From Planctomycetota bacterium (GTDB lineage Bacteria > Planctomycetota > Planctomycetia > Gemmatales > Gemmataceae), in NCBI GenBank assembly GCA_009920765.1, contig RFZJ01000045.1, positions 1 through 33,810 of the forward strand: a DNA stretch of 33,810 bases, read 5' to 3'. The notes under the pieces are model-generated. The model saw only the letters and a list, made by a program, of their open reading frames with translations, was not told the DNA's origin and searched no databases. A program made the translations under genes and the position numbers. Position 1 is the stretch's first letter, and every line of letters starts with the position of its first letter. Below, in pieces: positions 8,060 through 16,662 of the stretch.

Positions 8060-9439
8060 ATGAAAAAGCAGATATCGCAAAACATGATGGATTGGCTAAA
8101 GAGTGAAGTGCATCTCTGGAAGTCAGAAGGCACAATCTCAGACACTCAACTCGATGCAATATTATCCAAATACGATTCCCAAACTGATGCAGAAAATAAA
8201 AAGTCTACCGCCTTTTACACGCTTATAAGTGCGGCATCGGTACTGGCTGGAGCCGCTCTACTTTTATTAATTGGCTACAATTGGCAAGCCCTAAACTACA
8301 TCGCCAAACTTGGGATTATTTTTGGCATAACCATTGCTTTTCAAGGATTAACGCTGGTTGCGCGATTTCGTTGGGAGAACAAAGCGTTATCTGAAGTATT
8401 CAGCTTCCTTAGTTGCATCTGCTTTGGTTCGGGAATATGGCTCATCGCACAAATATTCAACCTCAATTCACATTACCCCGATGGTTTCTTATGGTGGGCC
8501 CTGGGTTCGCTACCTTTGGCTTTTCTAGGTCAATCCTCATTACTTTGGTTTTTGGTGGTAACACTGGAGATCATCTGGTGCTTTACAGAAGCGTCCATCT
8601 TTTCAAATTCGACTTGGATTTTTTTCGGAAGAAACACCAACTTGCCCTCTGCAGCTTACCTTATGCCTCTTTTATTATTACCTGGTTTTATCTGGGCCTA
8701 TCTGAAAAACTGCCCCAAAACAACGGTCCTGCATTTGATTGGTTTTGCATGCTGGTGCCTAAGTTTATGGATTGCATGGGAGTTCAACAGTTTCAGCCTG
8801 CCCCTGCTGGGCGCCCTTTTTGCTTTGTATTGGCTGGCAGGATTGACAATCGAAATCAAGGAAAAACTGGCTCTTGTATGCAGCCAAATCGGATTAATTG
8901 CAGTTTGGCCCCTACTTTGCATTTTCAGCTTTTATGATTTCCAAAAAGAAATGACCGAGAGAATTAAACCCGAGAATATCACAAGTTATGCAGCCATGGA
9001 TGGCACGATCCTGTTTATGATTGGAATTATGATTGGGCTTGTCTATTTCAAACATGCATATTCAAAAAACAATTCCAAATCTATTTCTTCCAAAGAACTG
9101 ATTTTGGCATTTGCGATTCTCACACAATTGAGCATGGCCCCTGCCATTTGTTTTTTCTTCAATTCATATTTTGCATTTACTATGGTTTTAATTAGCAATT
9201 TGTTAATGCTCGGTTACTCCGCGGTCATGATGGATGAGGGGCTGAAATGCAATTCTTCGCCAAGGTTTTTTCTTGGAGTTGGTTCATTTTTATTATGGAC
9301 AATAGTCAGGTATTTCGATCTTTTTGGGGATTTTGGAGGCATGCTGGGTGCCTCCCTTCTCTTTTTCCTGAGTTCACTTTTACTCATTGGCCTGGCATTT
9401 TTCTGGCGAAAAAGAAAGGCTGCCTTTAATGTCAAGTAA
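8060..9439 (+). CDS. DUF2157 multi-span membrane protein
   Basis: Integral membrane protein of 459 residues and unknown function. A hydrophilic N-terminal stretch (about residues 1-48, MDWLKSEVHLWKSEGTISD) is followed by the DUF2157 hallmark region AGAALLLLIGYNWQALNYIAKLGIIFG and about a dozen hydrophobic segments ending in a basic RKRKAAFNVK tail. DUF2157 genes are commonly paired with a GDYXXLXY gene, and that is the case here: the next gene begins eleven bases before this one ends, indicating translational coupling. It may be co-transcribed with the metal importer (20-base gap), but no functional link is established. Confidence 0.85.
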   Translation: MKKQISQNMMDWLKSEVHLWKSEGTISDTQLDAILSKYDSQTDAENKKSTAFYTLISAASVLAGAALLLLIGYNWQALNYIAKLGIIFGITIAFQGLTLVARFRWENKALSEVFSFLSCICFGSGIWLIAQIFNLNSHYPDGFLWWALGSLPLAFLGQSSLLWFLVVTLEIIWCFTEASIFSNSTWIFFGRNTNLPSAAYLMPLLLLPGFIWAYLKNCPKTTVLHLIGFACWCLSLWIAWEFNSFSLPLLGALFALYWLAGLTIEIKEKLALVCSQIGLIAVWPLLCIFSFYDFQKEMTERIKPENITSYAAMDGTILFMIGIMIGLVYFKHAYSKNNSKSISSKELILAFAILTQLSMAPAICFFFNSYFAFTMVLISNLLMLGYSAVMMDEGLKCNSSPRFFLGVGSFLLWTIVRYFDLFGDFGGMLGASLLFFLSSLLLIGLAFFWRKRKAAFNVK

Positions 9440-10025
9440 TACTTGGATACCGATCCAGCCTCCTTGGAAAGACCCTGCGAAAATAGGGCTGGCAATATTT
9501 GCTGCCTTCGTTTTTCAACTGGTCATTCTTGCGGGTTTGAGTGGCAAGGGACTGGTTCCCCGTATCACATCCGAACGGGTACGCTTTATTGTCATACCGA
9601 TCGATCCCCGCGACATGATGCGAGGAGAATATATCATCCTTGGGTATGAATTTTCCAGACTTCCCAATGATGATTCCATGCTGGACGAGGGGATGCAATC
9701 TTACAAAAATCAAAGCTTGAACGGAAATATGAAAAACGTCTTGGTTTATGTAACCCTTAAATTCAATATTAAAGAAAACATTTACAAGGGTATATATTTC
9801 TCCAGTACTCCACCAAAATCTGGAAGATACATTAAAGGAAAACTTAAAGCCTACAACATCATTGAGTATGGAATCGAATCTTTTTATGTGCAGGAAGGCA
9901 AAGGCCGGATTTACGAGGAAGCAATCAGAGAAAAGAAATTGGTTGCGGAAGTTTATCTTGCGCCAGATGGTTCTGCCCAAATGAAACAAGTTCACCTAAT
10001 AGATGATAGCAAAGTTAATGACTAG
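9429..10025 (+). CDS. GDYXXLXY domain protein
   Basis: A 198-residue protein with one N-terminal membrane helix (about residues 16-36, IGLAIFAAFVFQLVILAGL) and an extracytoplasmic domain containing GEYIILGYEF, a version of the family's GDYXXLXY motif with Glu for Asp. This family is regularly encoded beside DUF2157 membrane proteins and probably forms a unit with them; its biochemical role is unknown. I chose ATG 9429, overlapping the end of the DUF2157 gene by 11 bases; an in-frame TTG at 9387 would lie deep inside that gene. It converges with the CYTH gene 30 bases downstream. Confidence 0.85.
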   Translation: MSSNTWIPIQPPWKDPAKIGLAIFAAFVFQLVILAGLSGKGLVPRITSERVRFIVIPIDPRDMMRGEYIILGYEFSRLPNDDSMLDEGMQSYKNQSLNGNMKNVLVYVTLKFNIKENIYKGIYFSSTPPKSGRYIKGKLKAYNIIEYGIESFYVQEGKGRIYEEAIREKKLVAEVYLAPDGSAQMKQVHLIDDSKVND

Positions 10026-10055
10026 TATTAACCGAATATTTCAATGTATTGATAT

Positions 10056-10568
10056 TTAAGATTTGTTCAACAATTCAAGATAAGAACCGGAGACAAGTTG
10101 CTTGGGCAAAATGCCGATCTTAGCCATTAATTCGTGAGCAACACTTTCACCAAAACTTACGGATTGGAGATCGGCCAAGACCACCTCAAGCTCAAGGAAA
10201 TCACCCAACCCTTCAACGCGATCCAAATGAATTCGAGTATTCCCGAGAAGATAAAGCATGCGGAGTTTTCGAACGGTGCCAAGGATTCCATAGGCTTGTG
10301 CAAGGGTATTTCGTAGAGAACCTGGCTCTGTGGTGGGTGAAATACTATAAAGCGATAATTTGGGGCCATTGAGTTGAGGGCGCCTATAAAAAATTAGTTC
10401 CCCAGCGGATTCAGAAAAAATACGAAGTTTTAATTTACCCAAGGGACAATTAAAGAAAGTATCATACTGTGGCAATTCGAAGGGTCCGGTGTCTGCAAGG
10501 GAAGTTATAATAGGTACCAAAGCCTCGATTTGGTCAATTTTAGCTTTTATTTCGATATTTCTAGCCAT
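10056..10568 (-). CDS. CYTH domain protein (class IV adenylate cyclase / triphosphatase-like)
   Basis: Soluble 170-residue protein of the CYTH fold, a tunnel enzyme superfamily acting on triphosphates, which includes CyaB-type adenylate cyclases and thiamine or inorganic triphosphatases. Seen: MARNIEIKAKI at the N-terminus, the NxExK form of the family's ExExK metal/phosphate motif, then KLKLRIF, LIFYRRPQ and the conserved VEGLGDFLELEV. Charged residues alternate along the strands as expected. The substrate cannot be told from sequence. It is transcribed alone, opposite to its left neighbours, and its 5' side faces the glnA leader. Confidence 0.85.
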   Translation of the reverse strand: MARNIEIKAKIDQIEALVPIITSLADTGPFELPQYDTFFNCPLGKLKLRIFSESAGELIFYRRPQLNGPKLSLYSISPTTEPGSLRNTLAQAYGILGTVRKLRMLYLLGNTRIHLDRVEGLGDFLELEVVLADLQSVSFGESVAHELMAKIGILPKQLVSGSYLELLNKS

Positions 10569-10734
10569 CGTTTATCATTAAAACCTTGTAGGAGATAAAA
10601 TTCTCATCGAATCATCAGGGCTAAAAAGTGGAGAGTCAAGTCCTTATTATAAAGCTTGGTTTGCGACAAAATAAATAGCTAGCGGCTGTAAAAAAGTACT
10701 ACCCCAAGGATAATGTCAATATAAATGAGTTTTG

Positions 10735-10751
10735 TTTGCCTTTAAGGCAAA
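10735..10751 (+). promoter_or_regulatory. Perfect palindrome/hairpin in glnA upstream region
   Basis: TTTGCCTTTAAGGCAAA is a perfect 17-base dyad (six-base stem TTTGCC/GGCAAA with loop TTTAA). It lies about 90 bases before the glnA start, 16 bases from a second palindrome. It could be a regulator's operator or an RNA hairpin; no known family consensus was recognised. Confidence 0.4.
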
Positions 10752-10757
10752 TCACTA

Positions 10758-10770
10758 ATAACATAGTTAT
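10758..10770 (+). promoter_or_regulatory. Second palindrome in glnA upstream region
   Basis: ATAACATAGTTAT is a perfect inverted repeat (ATAAC/GTTAT with a 3-base centre) about 72 bases before the glnA start. It overlaps AT-rich sequence that could serve as a promoter. The remainder of the 273-base gap between the CYTH gene and glnA shows no other recognisable element and no good sigma-54 site. Confidence 0.3.
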
Positions 10771-10841
10771 AGGTTCCTCTTCTCTCCTGAAGCAAACTAG
10801 GGTTGGCATCCAGCAGCCATCCTTAATTGGAGTTTTTCTCT

Positions 10842-12254
10842 GTGACTCCCCGCGAAATCTTAGCTCACATTCGTGAAAAAGAAGTGCGAGCTATTGATTT
10901 ACGATTCATGGATTTCCCTGGACTTTGGAAACATTTCACAATTCCAGCTTCCGCTTTGCGTGAATCAACCTTTGAAGAAGGGTTGGGATTCGATGGCGCC
11001 AGCATGAGAGGTTGGCAAACCATCAATGAATCTGACATGGTGGTGATGCCAGTTCCGGATACTGCGTTTCTTGATCCTTTTGCCAAGGACAAGACTTTAG
11101 TCATGATTTGCAATATTCAAGACCCGCTAACCCGGGAAGATTATACTCGTGATCCGAGAAATGTTGCACGGAAGGCAACTAATTACATGAAAGCTTCCGG
11201 GATTTGTGACGCAGCCTATTTTGGGCCCAAGATTGAATTTTTTGTTTTCGATGACATCCGATTTAATCAAAACGAAAATAGTGGGTATTACTTCATTCAA
11301 AGTTCAGAAGGGGCTTGGAATACAGGCCGTAAAGAAGACCCCAATTTAGGTCACAAAATCCGCTATAAAGAAGGCTACCTGCATTGTCCACCTTCAGATT
11401 CCAGTCACGATTTACGCAGCGAAATGATGCTTACCATGCTTGATTGTGGCATCGAAATTGAATCCCACCACCATGAAGGTTCAACTGCGGGGCAGGGCGA
11501 ACTTGACATTCGTTTTTCCACCTTGGTTGAAATGGCTGATAGCGTACTGAAATATAAATACATTGTTAAAAATGTTGCACGCAAGCACAACAAATCTGCA
11601 ACTTTTATGCCTAAACCTTTGTTCCAAGATCATGGCAGTGGATTACATGTGCATTGTTCGCTTTGGAAGGGGGGCAAAAATCTCTTCGGCGGCACAGGTT
11701 ATGCGGGCTTAAGTGACACAGCGATGTATGCCATAGGCGGATTGCTTAGGCATGCACCTTCATTATGTGCAATAACAAATTCAACAACCAACAGTTACAA
11801 GCGTTTGGTGCCTGGGTATGATGCCCCCACGAGATTGGCCTACAGCAGCCGAAACCGTTCTGCTGCGATTCGAATTCCGGTTCATTCCCACAAGGCAAAT
11901 TCCAAGCGGATTGAATATCGCTGCCCGGATGGTTCAAGCAACCCTTATTTGGCATTCGCAGGCATGTTAATGGCAATGCTGGATGGAATCAAAAACAAGA
12001 TTCATCCAGGCGAACCCATGGATAGAAACATTTACGATCTTGGACCTGAAGAACGACTAAAACTCCCGGGCACCCCAAGTTCCCTTGAGGAATCTTTGAA
12101 TAATTTGGAAAGAGATCATGAATTTCTTTTACAAGGTGATGTATTTACGGAAGATGTAATCCGTACATGGATTCAATATAAGCGTGAGCAGGAAGTGGAG
12201 GCGGTAAGAATGAGACCCCACCCTTATGAGTTTGCGCTTTATTACGATTTATAA
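10842..12254 (+). CDS. glnA: Glutamine synthetase type I (GSI-beta)
   Basis: Makes glutamine from glutamate, ammonia and ATP; active as a cytosolic dodecamer. The 470-residue length fits type I enzymes. Seen: the N-terminal domain with [19 protein letters not shown], then [12 protein letters not shown], the active-site [39 protein letters not shown] and [17 protein letters not shown]. Tyr398 in NIYDLGPEE matches the Tyr that is adenylylated in GSI-beta enzymes such as E. coli GlnA, so covalent control is likely. Start is GTG 10842, with TTGGAG nine bases before it; an in-frame TTG at 10827 would put that Shine-Dalgarno inside the gene. A type III enzyme follows directly. Confidence 0.95.
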   Translation: MTPREILAHIREKEVRAIDLRFMDFPGLWKHFTIPASALRESTFEEGLGFDGASMRGWQTINESDMVVMPVPDTAFLDPFAKDKTLVMICNIQDPLTREDYTRDPRNVARKATNYMKASGICDAAYFGPKIEFFVFDDIRFNQNENSGYYFIQSSEGAWNTGRKEDPNLGHKIRYKEGYLHCPPSDSSHDLRSEMMLTMLDCGIEIESHHHEGSTAGQGELDIRFSTLVEMADSVLKYKYIVKNVARKHNKSATFMPKPLFQDHGSGLHVHCSLWKGGKNLFGGTGYAGLSDTAMYAIGGLLRHAPSLCAITNSTTNSYKRLVPGYDAPTRLAYSSRNRSAAIRIPVHSHKANSKRIEYRCPDGSSNPYLAFAGMLMAMLDGIKNKIHPGEPMDRNIYDLGPEERLKLPGTPSSLEESLNNLERDHEFLLQGDVFTEDVIRTWIQYKREQEVEAVRMRPHPYEFALYYDL

Positions 12255-12367
12255 GCTACCTCTCCAAGTTCCGGTCGGTAAAAGAAGGAAAACGCGGCCT
12301 TCAAAAAACCAATGACTGGAGCGACTTTCCGCGGGTGTTTTTTAACAGGATTTTGAGGATTTTTATT
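12255..12367 (+). other. glnA-glnN intergenic leader with possible hairpin
   Basis: This 113-base gap contains CGCGG (12293-12297) and CCGCG (12329-12333), which could pair around a 31-base loop and is followed a few bases later by a run of T (12338-12343). It might be a weak terminator or attenuator between the two glutamine synthetase genes. A clear Shine-Dalgarno (GAGGA, 12355-12359) for the next gene follows. No promoter was recognised. Confidence 0.3.
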
Positions 12368-14554
12368 ATGAGTTCAAACAATATCCGTTCGCAAGCTATT
12401 CAAGCTATTGCCAATTCCAAACACGTCCTTGAAAGGCTTGACTTTCAGGAAACGCCATTAAAAAACCTTTTTGGTTGCAATGTATTCAACGAAGAAGTGC
12501 AACGCGAGCGCCTTCCCAAGCCTATTTTCAAGGCACTCCAAAAAACGATCAAACAAGGTATTTCTCTTGATCCAACCATTGCAGATAGCGTCGCCAGCGC
12601 CATGAAAGATTGGGCCATCGAAAAAGGGGCAACTCACTATACTCACATTTTCCAGCCCATGACCGGCCTGACTGCGGAAAAACATGATAGCTTTCTTAAT
12701 GTTGATGGTTCGGGCAATGCCATAGTGGAATTCAGTGGCAAAGAGCTCGTCAAAGGCGAACCTGATGCCAGTTCCTTCCCCTCTGGCGGTATTCGTGCCA
12801 CCTTTGAAGCCCGTGGCTATACTGGTTGGGATCCAACAAGCCCTGCTTACATTTTGGAAAGCCCCAATGGTGCTACTCTTGTTATTCCCACGGTTTTCCT
12901 CAGTTGGACTGGCGATATCCTCGACAAGAAAGCTCCTTTGCTCAAATCAATGGAAGTTCTTTCAACTCAGGCACTCCGTATTCTTCGACTCTTTGGCAAC
13001 AAAGATGCGAAAAAAGTATTCACCACCGTTGGGCCTGAACAAGAATATTTCCTTATTGATCGCAGCTTCTACCTTGCAAGGCCTGACCTGCTTCATACCG
13101 GCAGAACCTTGATTGGTGCAGCTTCCCCCAAAGGCCAAGAAATGGAAGATCAATACTTTGGACATATTCCTGAGCGAGTTATTGCATTCATGGCGGATTG
13201 CGAAGCCCAATTGTTCAAGCTTGGGGTTCCTGTAAAAACCAGGCACAATGAAGTTGCCCCCAGCCAATATGAAATCGCACCTATTTTCGAAGATTCGAAT
13301 CTAGCCACCGATCATCAAAACTTATTGATGGAAACCCTTCGTAAGACTGCCCCCAAGTATGGCATGGCATGCCTATTCCACGAAAAACCCTTTGCCGGAA
13401 TTAATGGTTCGGGCAAGCATAACAACTGGTCAATGTCTACGGATACTGGCGAAAACCTGCTTAACCCAGGTGACACTCCCCACGAAAACGCACAGTTCCT
13501 GGTATTCTGTGTTGGAGTAATCAGGGCTGTAGCAAAGTATCCAGAGTTGCTCAGGGTTGTAGTGAGTGGTGCTGCAAACGATCATCGTTTGGGTGCAAAC
13601 GAAGCACCTCCAGCAATCATTTCGATTTTCTTGGGCGATCAACTTCAGGATATCATTGATCAGCTTGAAAAAGGCGGTGCCAAGTCTACCAAGCAGGGCG
13701 GGGTCATGGAGATAGGAGTTACCGTTCTACCCAAGTTGCCACGCGATGCAGGCGATCGAAACCGAACCAGCCCTTTTGCCTTTACTGGTAACAAGTTCGA
13801 GTTTCGTGCAGTTGGTTCCTCCCAGTCTATTTCTGGGCCAAACAGCGTGCTCAATACCATTGTTGCAGAATCACTTGACTTTATTGCAACCGAACTTGAA
13901 AAGAGCGCCAAGGCTGGAAAGGATTTCCACAAATCCATTCAAGAAGTTATTCTTGGCATCATCAAGGAAAGCAAGAAAGTCCTCTTCAATGGCGATGGCT
14001 ATTCCGAAGAATGGCACAAAGAAGCAGAAAGGCGTGGTTTGCCCAACCTACGCACCACCATCGATGCGCTTCCCGTCATCATTCGCAAAGACAGCATCGA
14101 TCTTTTCACCAAGTATAAGGTTTATACTGAAAAGGAACTGCAAAGCCGTTTTGTCATCCTTTGCGAAAATTATGTTAAAACGATTAAAATCGAAGGTAAA
14201 ACAGCCTTGTTGATGGGGAAGGCAATGATTTTGCCAGCGGCTATTCGCTATCAAGGTGAAGTCGCAGCTTCAGTAAATGCCACCAAGGCTGCAGGGGTTG
14301 ATAATGGCGCCCAACTAGAGTTCCTCAAAACTTTAACTGCCACCATTACTGATTTCCAGAAAGCTATTGCCCACCTGGAAAAATCTCTTGGCGAGCACCC
14401 TGAAGGCGATGATCTTGCTCATGCAACTCATGCCCGTGATCATGTTCTTGCAAACATCGTCAAGCTTCGAACCGTTTCGGATAAGCTTGAAACCATGATT
14501 GCAGATGATCACTGGCCATTGCCAACTTATCGCGAAATGCTCTTCATCAAGTAA
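12368..14554 (+). CDS. glnN: Glutamine synthetase type III
   Basis: A second, unrelated-length glutamine synthetase of 728 residues, the size of the GSIII (GlnN) class found in Bacteroidetes, some cyanobacteria and planctomycetes. Class features visible: [15 protein letters not shown] near the N-terminus, [74 protein letters not shown] and [18 protein letters not shown], followed by a long helical C-terminal part. Start ATG 12368 has GAGGA eight bases upstream; an in-frame GTG at 12335 is less likely. GSIII enzymes are not known to be adenylylated like GSI. It ends at a strong terminator. Confidence 0.96.
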   Translation: MSSNNIRSQAIQAIANSKHVLERLDFQETPLKNLFGCNVFNEEVQRERLPKPIFKALQKTIKQGISLDPTIADSVASAMKDWAIEKGATHYTHIFQPMTGLTAEKHDSFLNVDGSGNAIVEFSGKELVKGEPDASSFPSGGIRATFEARGYTGWDPTSPAYILESPNGATLVIPTVFLSWTGDILDKKAPLLKSMEVLSTQALRILRLFGNKDAKKVFTTVGPEQEYFLIDRSFYLARPDLLHTGRTLIGAASPKGQEMEDQYFGHIPERVIAFMADCEAQLFKLGVPVKTRHNEVAPSQYEIAPIFEDSNLATDHQNLLMETLRKTAPKYGMACLFHEKPFAGINGSGKHNNWSMSTDTGENLLNPGDTPHENAQFLVFCVGVIRAVAKYPELLRVVVSGAANDHRLGANEAPPAIISIFLGDQLQDIIDQLEKGGAKSTKQGGVMEIGVTVLPKLPRDAGDRNRTSPFAFTGNKFEFRAVGSSQSISGPNSVLNTIVAESLDFIATELEKSAKAGKDFHKSIQEVILGIIKESKKVLFNGDGYSEEWHKEAERRGLPNLRTTIDALPVIIRKDSIDLFTKYKVYTEKELQSRFVILCENYVKTIKIEGKTALLMGKAMILPAAIRYQGEVAASVNATKAAGVDNGAQLEFLKTLTATITDFQKAIAHLEKSLGEHPEGDDLAHATHARDHVLANIVKLRTVSDKLETMIADDHWPLPTYREMLFIK

Positions 14555-14567
14555 GAGTTAATAGCCA

Positions 14568-14610
14568 AAAAAGAACCCCGATGGATAATCTCCACCGGGG
14601 TTCTTTTATT
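14568..14610. terminator. Strong, probably bidirectional terminator between glnN and the DUF1080 gene
   Basis: AAGAACCCCG (14571-14580) pairs with CGGGGTTCTT (14596-14605); TGGA/TCCA inside can extend the hairpin. An A-run on the left and T-rich sequence on the right let it work for both converging genes: glnN (+), which ends 13 bases earlier, and the DUF1080 gene (-), which ends at 14622. Confidence 0.88.
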
Positions 14611-14621
14611 TAAAGGCAGCG

Positions 14622-15434
14622 TTATTTCTTTTCCTCTTGCAACTTGTTCAACTCTTTAAGCTTGTTGGCAACGCTGGCTTTTTCAGGGGGCAGAAGCTCT
14701 TTGAATTCCCTCACCCAGATATTGCGAAACTTGACCGGATTACCATGAAACTGGATCTCCAAGGGCAACTTATCTGCATGCGCCTTATATTCTGGAGGAC
14801 GATCATACATGGTTCCGCCTTGCAACTCTGAATGATTTTGCACCAATACACCATTATGCAAAACAGTTATATGTCCGGGCTTGGAAACCTTGCCTTCTTT
14901 GTCAAAACGAGGAGCATTAAAAATAATGTCGTAAGTTTGCCACTCTCCCGGCTTCCTGCATGCATTCACCAAAGGCGGGTACTGTTTGTAAATGGATGCG
15001 GCCTGACCATCAAAATAAGTCTTGTTAATGTAAGAATCAAGAATTTGAACTTCGTATTTACCCATCAGGTAAATACCGCTGTTACCCCTGCCTTGGCCAG
15101 TACCTTCAACTTTTTCAGGCGAAGCCCACTCGAGATGGACTTGCACATCTCCAAAGGCCTGCTTGGTGGAGATTCCGGACTTATTCGCAGTTGCAGCGCC
15201 ATCCTTGATAACCCAATTTTCCCCGTTCTTCCATTGGGAAAGATCCTTTCCATCGAAAAGAACAATTGCATCCGAAGGAGCAGCACCTGCATCGCCAGGG
15301 TTCACAACTTTGGGTTCGGGCCATTCAATGCCACTTTTAAATTCTTTTTGAGCCAAAGCTACCGAACTGGAAAGCAAGGTGGCCATCAACGACGCCGCAA
15401 TAGGTTGGATTACCGAACGGGATAAAAATCTCAT
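14622..15434 (-). CDS. Secreted DUF1080 / 3-keto-disaccharide hydrolase domain protein
   Basis: Exported protein of 270 residues. An N-terminal Sec signal ([22 protein letters not shown]) precedes a single concanavalin-like DUF1080 domain: [16 protein letters not shown], then [52 protein letters not shown] and [14 protein letters not shown]. Members of this family are very abundant in planctomycetes, and some are annotated as 3-keto-disaccharide hydrolases acting in sugar or glycan breakdown; the substrate of this one is unknown. ATG 15434 has GAGG eight bases upstream. It lies 81 bases after dprA on the same strand and ends at a terminator shared with glnN. Confidence 0.9.
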   Translation of the reverse strand: MRFLSRSVIQPIAASLMATLLSSSVALAQKEFKSGIEWPEPKVVNPGDAGAAPSDAIVLFDGKDLSQWKNGENWVIKDGAATANKSGISTKQAFGDVQVHLEWASPEKVEGTGQGRGNSGIYLMGKYEVQILDSYINKTYFDGQAASIYKQYPPLVNACRKPGEWQTYDIIFNAPRFDKEGKVSKPGHITVLHNGVLVQNHSELQGGTMYDRPPEYKAHADKLPLEIQFHGNPVKFRNIWVREFKELLPPEKASVANKLKELNKLQEEKK

Positions 15435-15515
15435 GATTGAACCTCGAATATAAGGGAAAAGAAATCAAAACAGAACTTGATTCTAAGGGGGTCGGGATAA
15501 AGTTACAAAAGTTTT

Positions 15516-16646
15516 CTAGCAAATGGTAAATCTACTTCCGGGAAGCCTTTTAATGATTCGCTTCATCTCCATTCCCAATAATTTTCCTGCAACTACTCCT
15601 GCATTTTGTCCGCTTGTGCGAATAAGTTCATCCATATTACATTCGTTATTAGCCAATGCCTGCCAAATCTTAGTTTCTGCAGCATCGAGATTTTCGGGCA
15701 CGGATGGGGGATTATCCCCTGTAGAGATGCCAGGCAGTAACTTCTGGGTGAAAGAGGGTGCCCAATCTTTTAATTCTTGCAAAACATCCTCTACATCACG
15801 AATCAAAATCGCACCTTTTCTTATTAGTGAATTAGTTCCACCGCTCGCAGATGACTCAACACTTCCAGGCAAAGCAAGCACAGGCCGCCCCTGCTCAGAA
15901 GCATGAACCGCTGTTACCAAGGCGCCACTTTTTTCGGCAGCCTCCACCAGAATTATTGCCTTGCTCAGCCCGCTTATTATCCTGTTACGCGCTGGAAACA
16001 TCCCCGGAAGTGGAGCTTGTAAAACATTCGCTTCAGAAACAATAGCTCCTGCTTTTACGATTTCTAATGCAAGGCCAGCGTGCTCAGGTGGGTAAATCTT
16101 CGATAACCCCCCTGCTAGCACCGCTATTGTTCTACCCCCTCCTTCCAAGGCTCCACGATGCGCCTCACCATCAATTCCACGGGCCAATCCACTTACTATG
16201 GTATACCCTGCCATCGACAACCCCTTGGCCAATCTCCTAGCCATCCTTTTCCCATATTCGGTACATGACCTTGAACCTACAATAGCAACGGCTTTTCCAT
16301 CACCAGGCAGGATATCCCCCTTTAAATAAAGGACTGAGGGCGGATCCCAGATGGTTTTAAGCTGATCAGGATAATCAGGCTTATTGATTAACAGGGCCTT
16401 GACACCATGGGCACGAATCGATGCAAGCTCTTGATCAGGATTAAACTTTTTAAAAGAGTCGTGAAGTTTGGTTGCGGTAGTAAAACCAAGTTGTGGAATC
16501 TGGGAAAGCGCCTGCACACTTGCAGTAATAACCGCTTCAGGCGTGACAAACTTTTCTAACAAGGCTTTTGTGAGTCTGGGGCCTAGACCGGGCACCAAGT
16601 TTAACAAGAGCCACGGTTTTAATTCTTCATCAGACGGTTCATACAT
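15516..16646 (-). CDS. dprA: DprA, DNA-processing protein
   Basis: Binds incoming single-stranded DNA and loads RecA during natural transformation; also found in many bacteria not known to be competent. The 376-residue protein has an N-terminal helix-hairpin-helix-like part (LNLVPGLGPRLTKALLEKF), the Rossmann-type core with VAIVGSRSCTEYG, VSGLARGIDGEAHRGAL, AVLAGGLSKIYPPEH, SEANVLQAPLPGMFPARNRIISGLS and GALVTAVHASEQGRPVLALPG, and a C-terminal winged helix from about residue 315. Its start is 16 bases after aroB, so the two probably share a transcript. Confidence 0.95.
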   Translation of the reverse strand: MYEPSDEELKPWLLLNLVPGLGPRLTKALLEKFVTPEAVITASVQALSQIPQLGFTTATKLHDSFKKFNPDQELASIRAHGVKALLINKPDYPDQLKTIWDPPSVLYLKGDILPGDGKAVAIVGSRSCTEYGKRMARRLAKGLSMAGYTIVSGLARGIDGEAHRGALEGGGRTIAVLAGGLSKIYPPEHAGLALEIVKAGAIVSEANVLQAPLPGMFPARNRIISGLSKAIILVEAAEKSGALVTAVHASEQGRPVLALPGSVESSASGGTNSLIRKGAILIRDVEDVLQELKDWAPSFTQKLLPGISTGDNPPSVPENLDAAETKIWQALANNECNMDELIRTSGQNAGVVAGKLLGMEMKRIIKRLPGSRFTIC

Positions 16647-16662
16647 GGGCGCTGCGAACCTT

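Noticed and set aside
8413..8937. 174-codon open frame in another + frame inside the DUF2157 gene
   Set aside because: Overlaps completely with the DUF2157 membrane protein and lacks a coherent hydrophobic pattern.
9432..9995. 187-codon open frame on the - strand opposite the GDYXXLXY gene
   Set aside because: Shadow of a gene that has a conserved motif and a partner overlap.
10031..10058. AT-rich hairpin (TCAAT/ATTGA) between the GDYXXLXY and CYTH genes
   Set aside because: The loop is only two bases, the stem has mismatches and there is no proper T-run; too weak to call a terminator.
10805..10818. Possible sigma-54 promoter (TTGGCATCCAGCAGCC) before glnA
   Set aside because: The -24 half looks right, but the GG-N10-GC spacing fails and no TTGC box is present; it is also too close to the start codon.
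14832..15425. 197-codon open frame on the + strand opposite the DUF1080 gene
   Set aside because: It is the antisense shadow of a well-supported family gene, has no domain signature and no Shine-Dalgarno.
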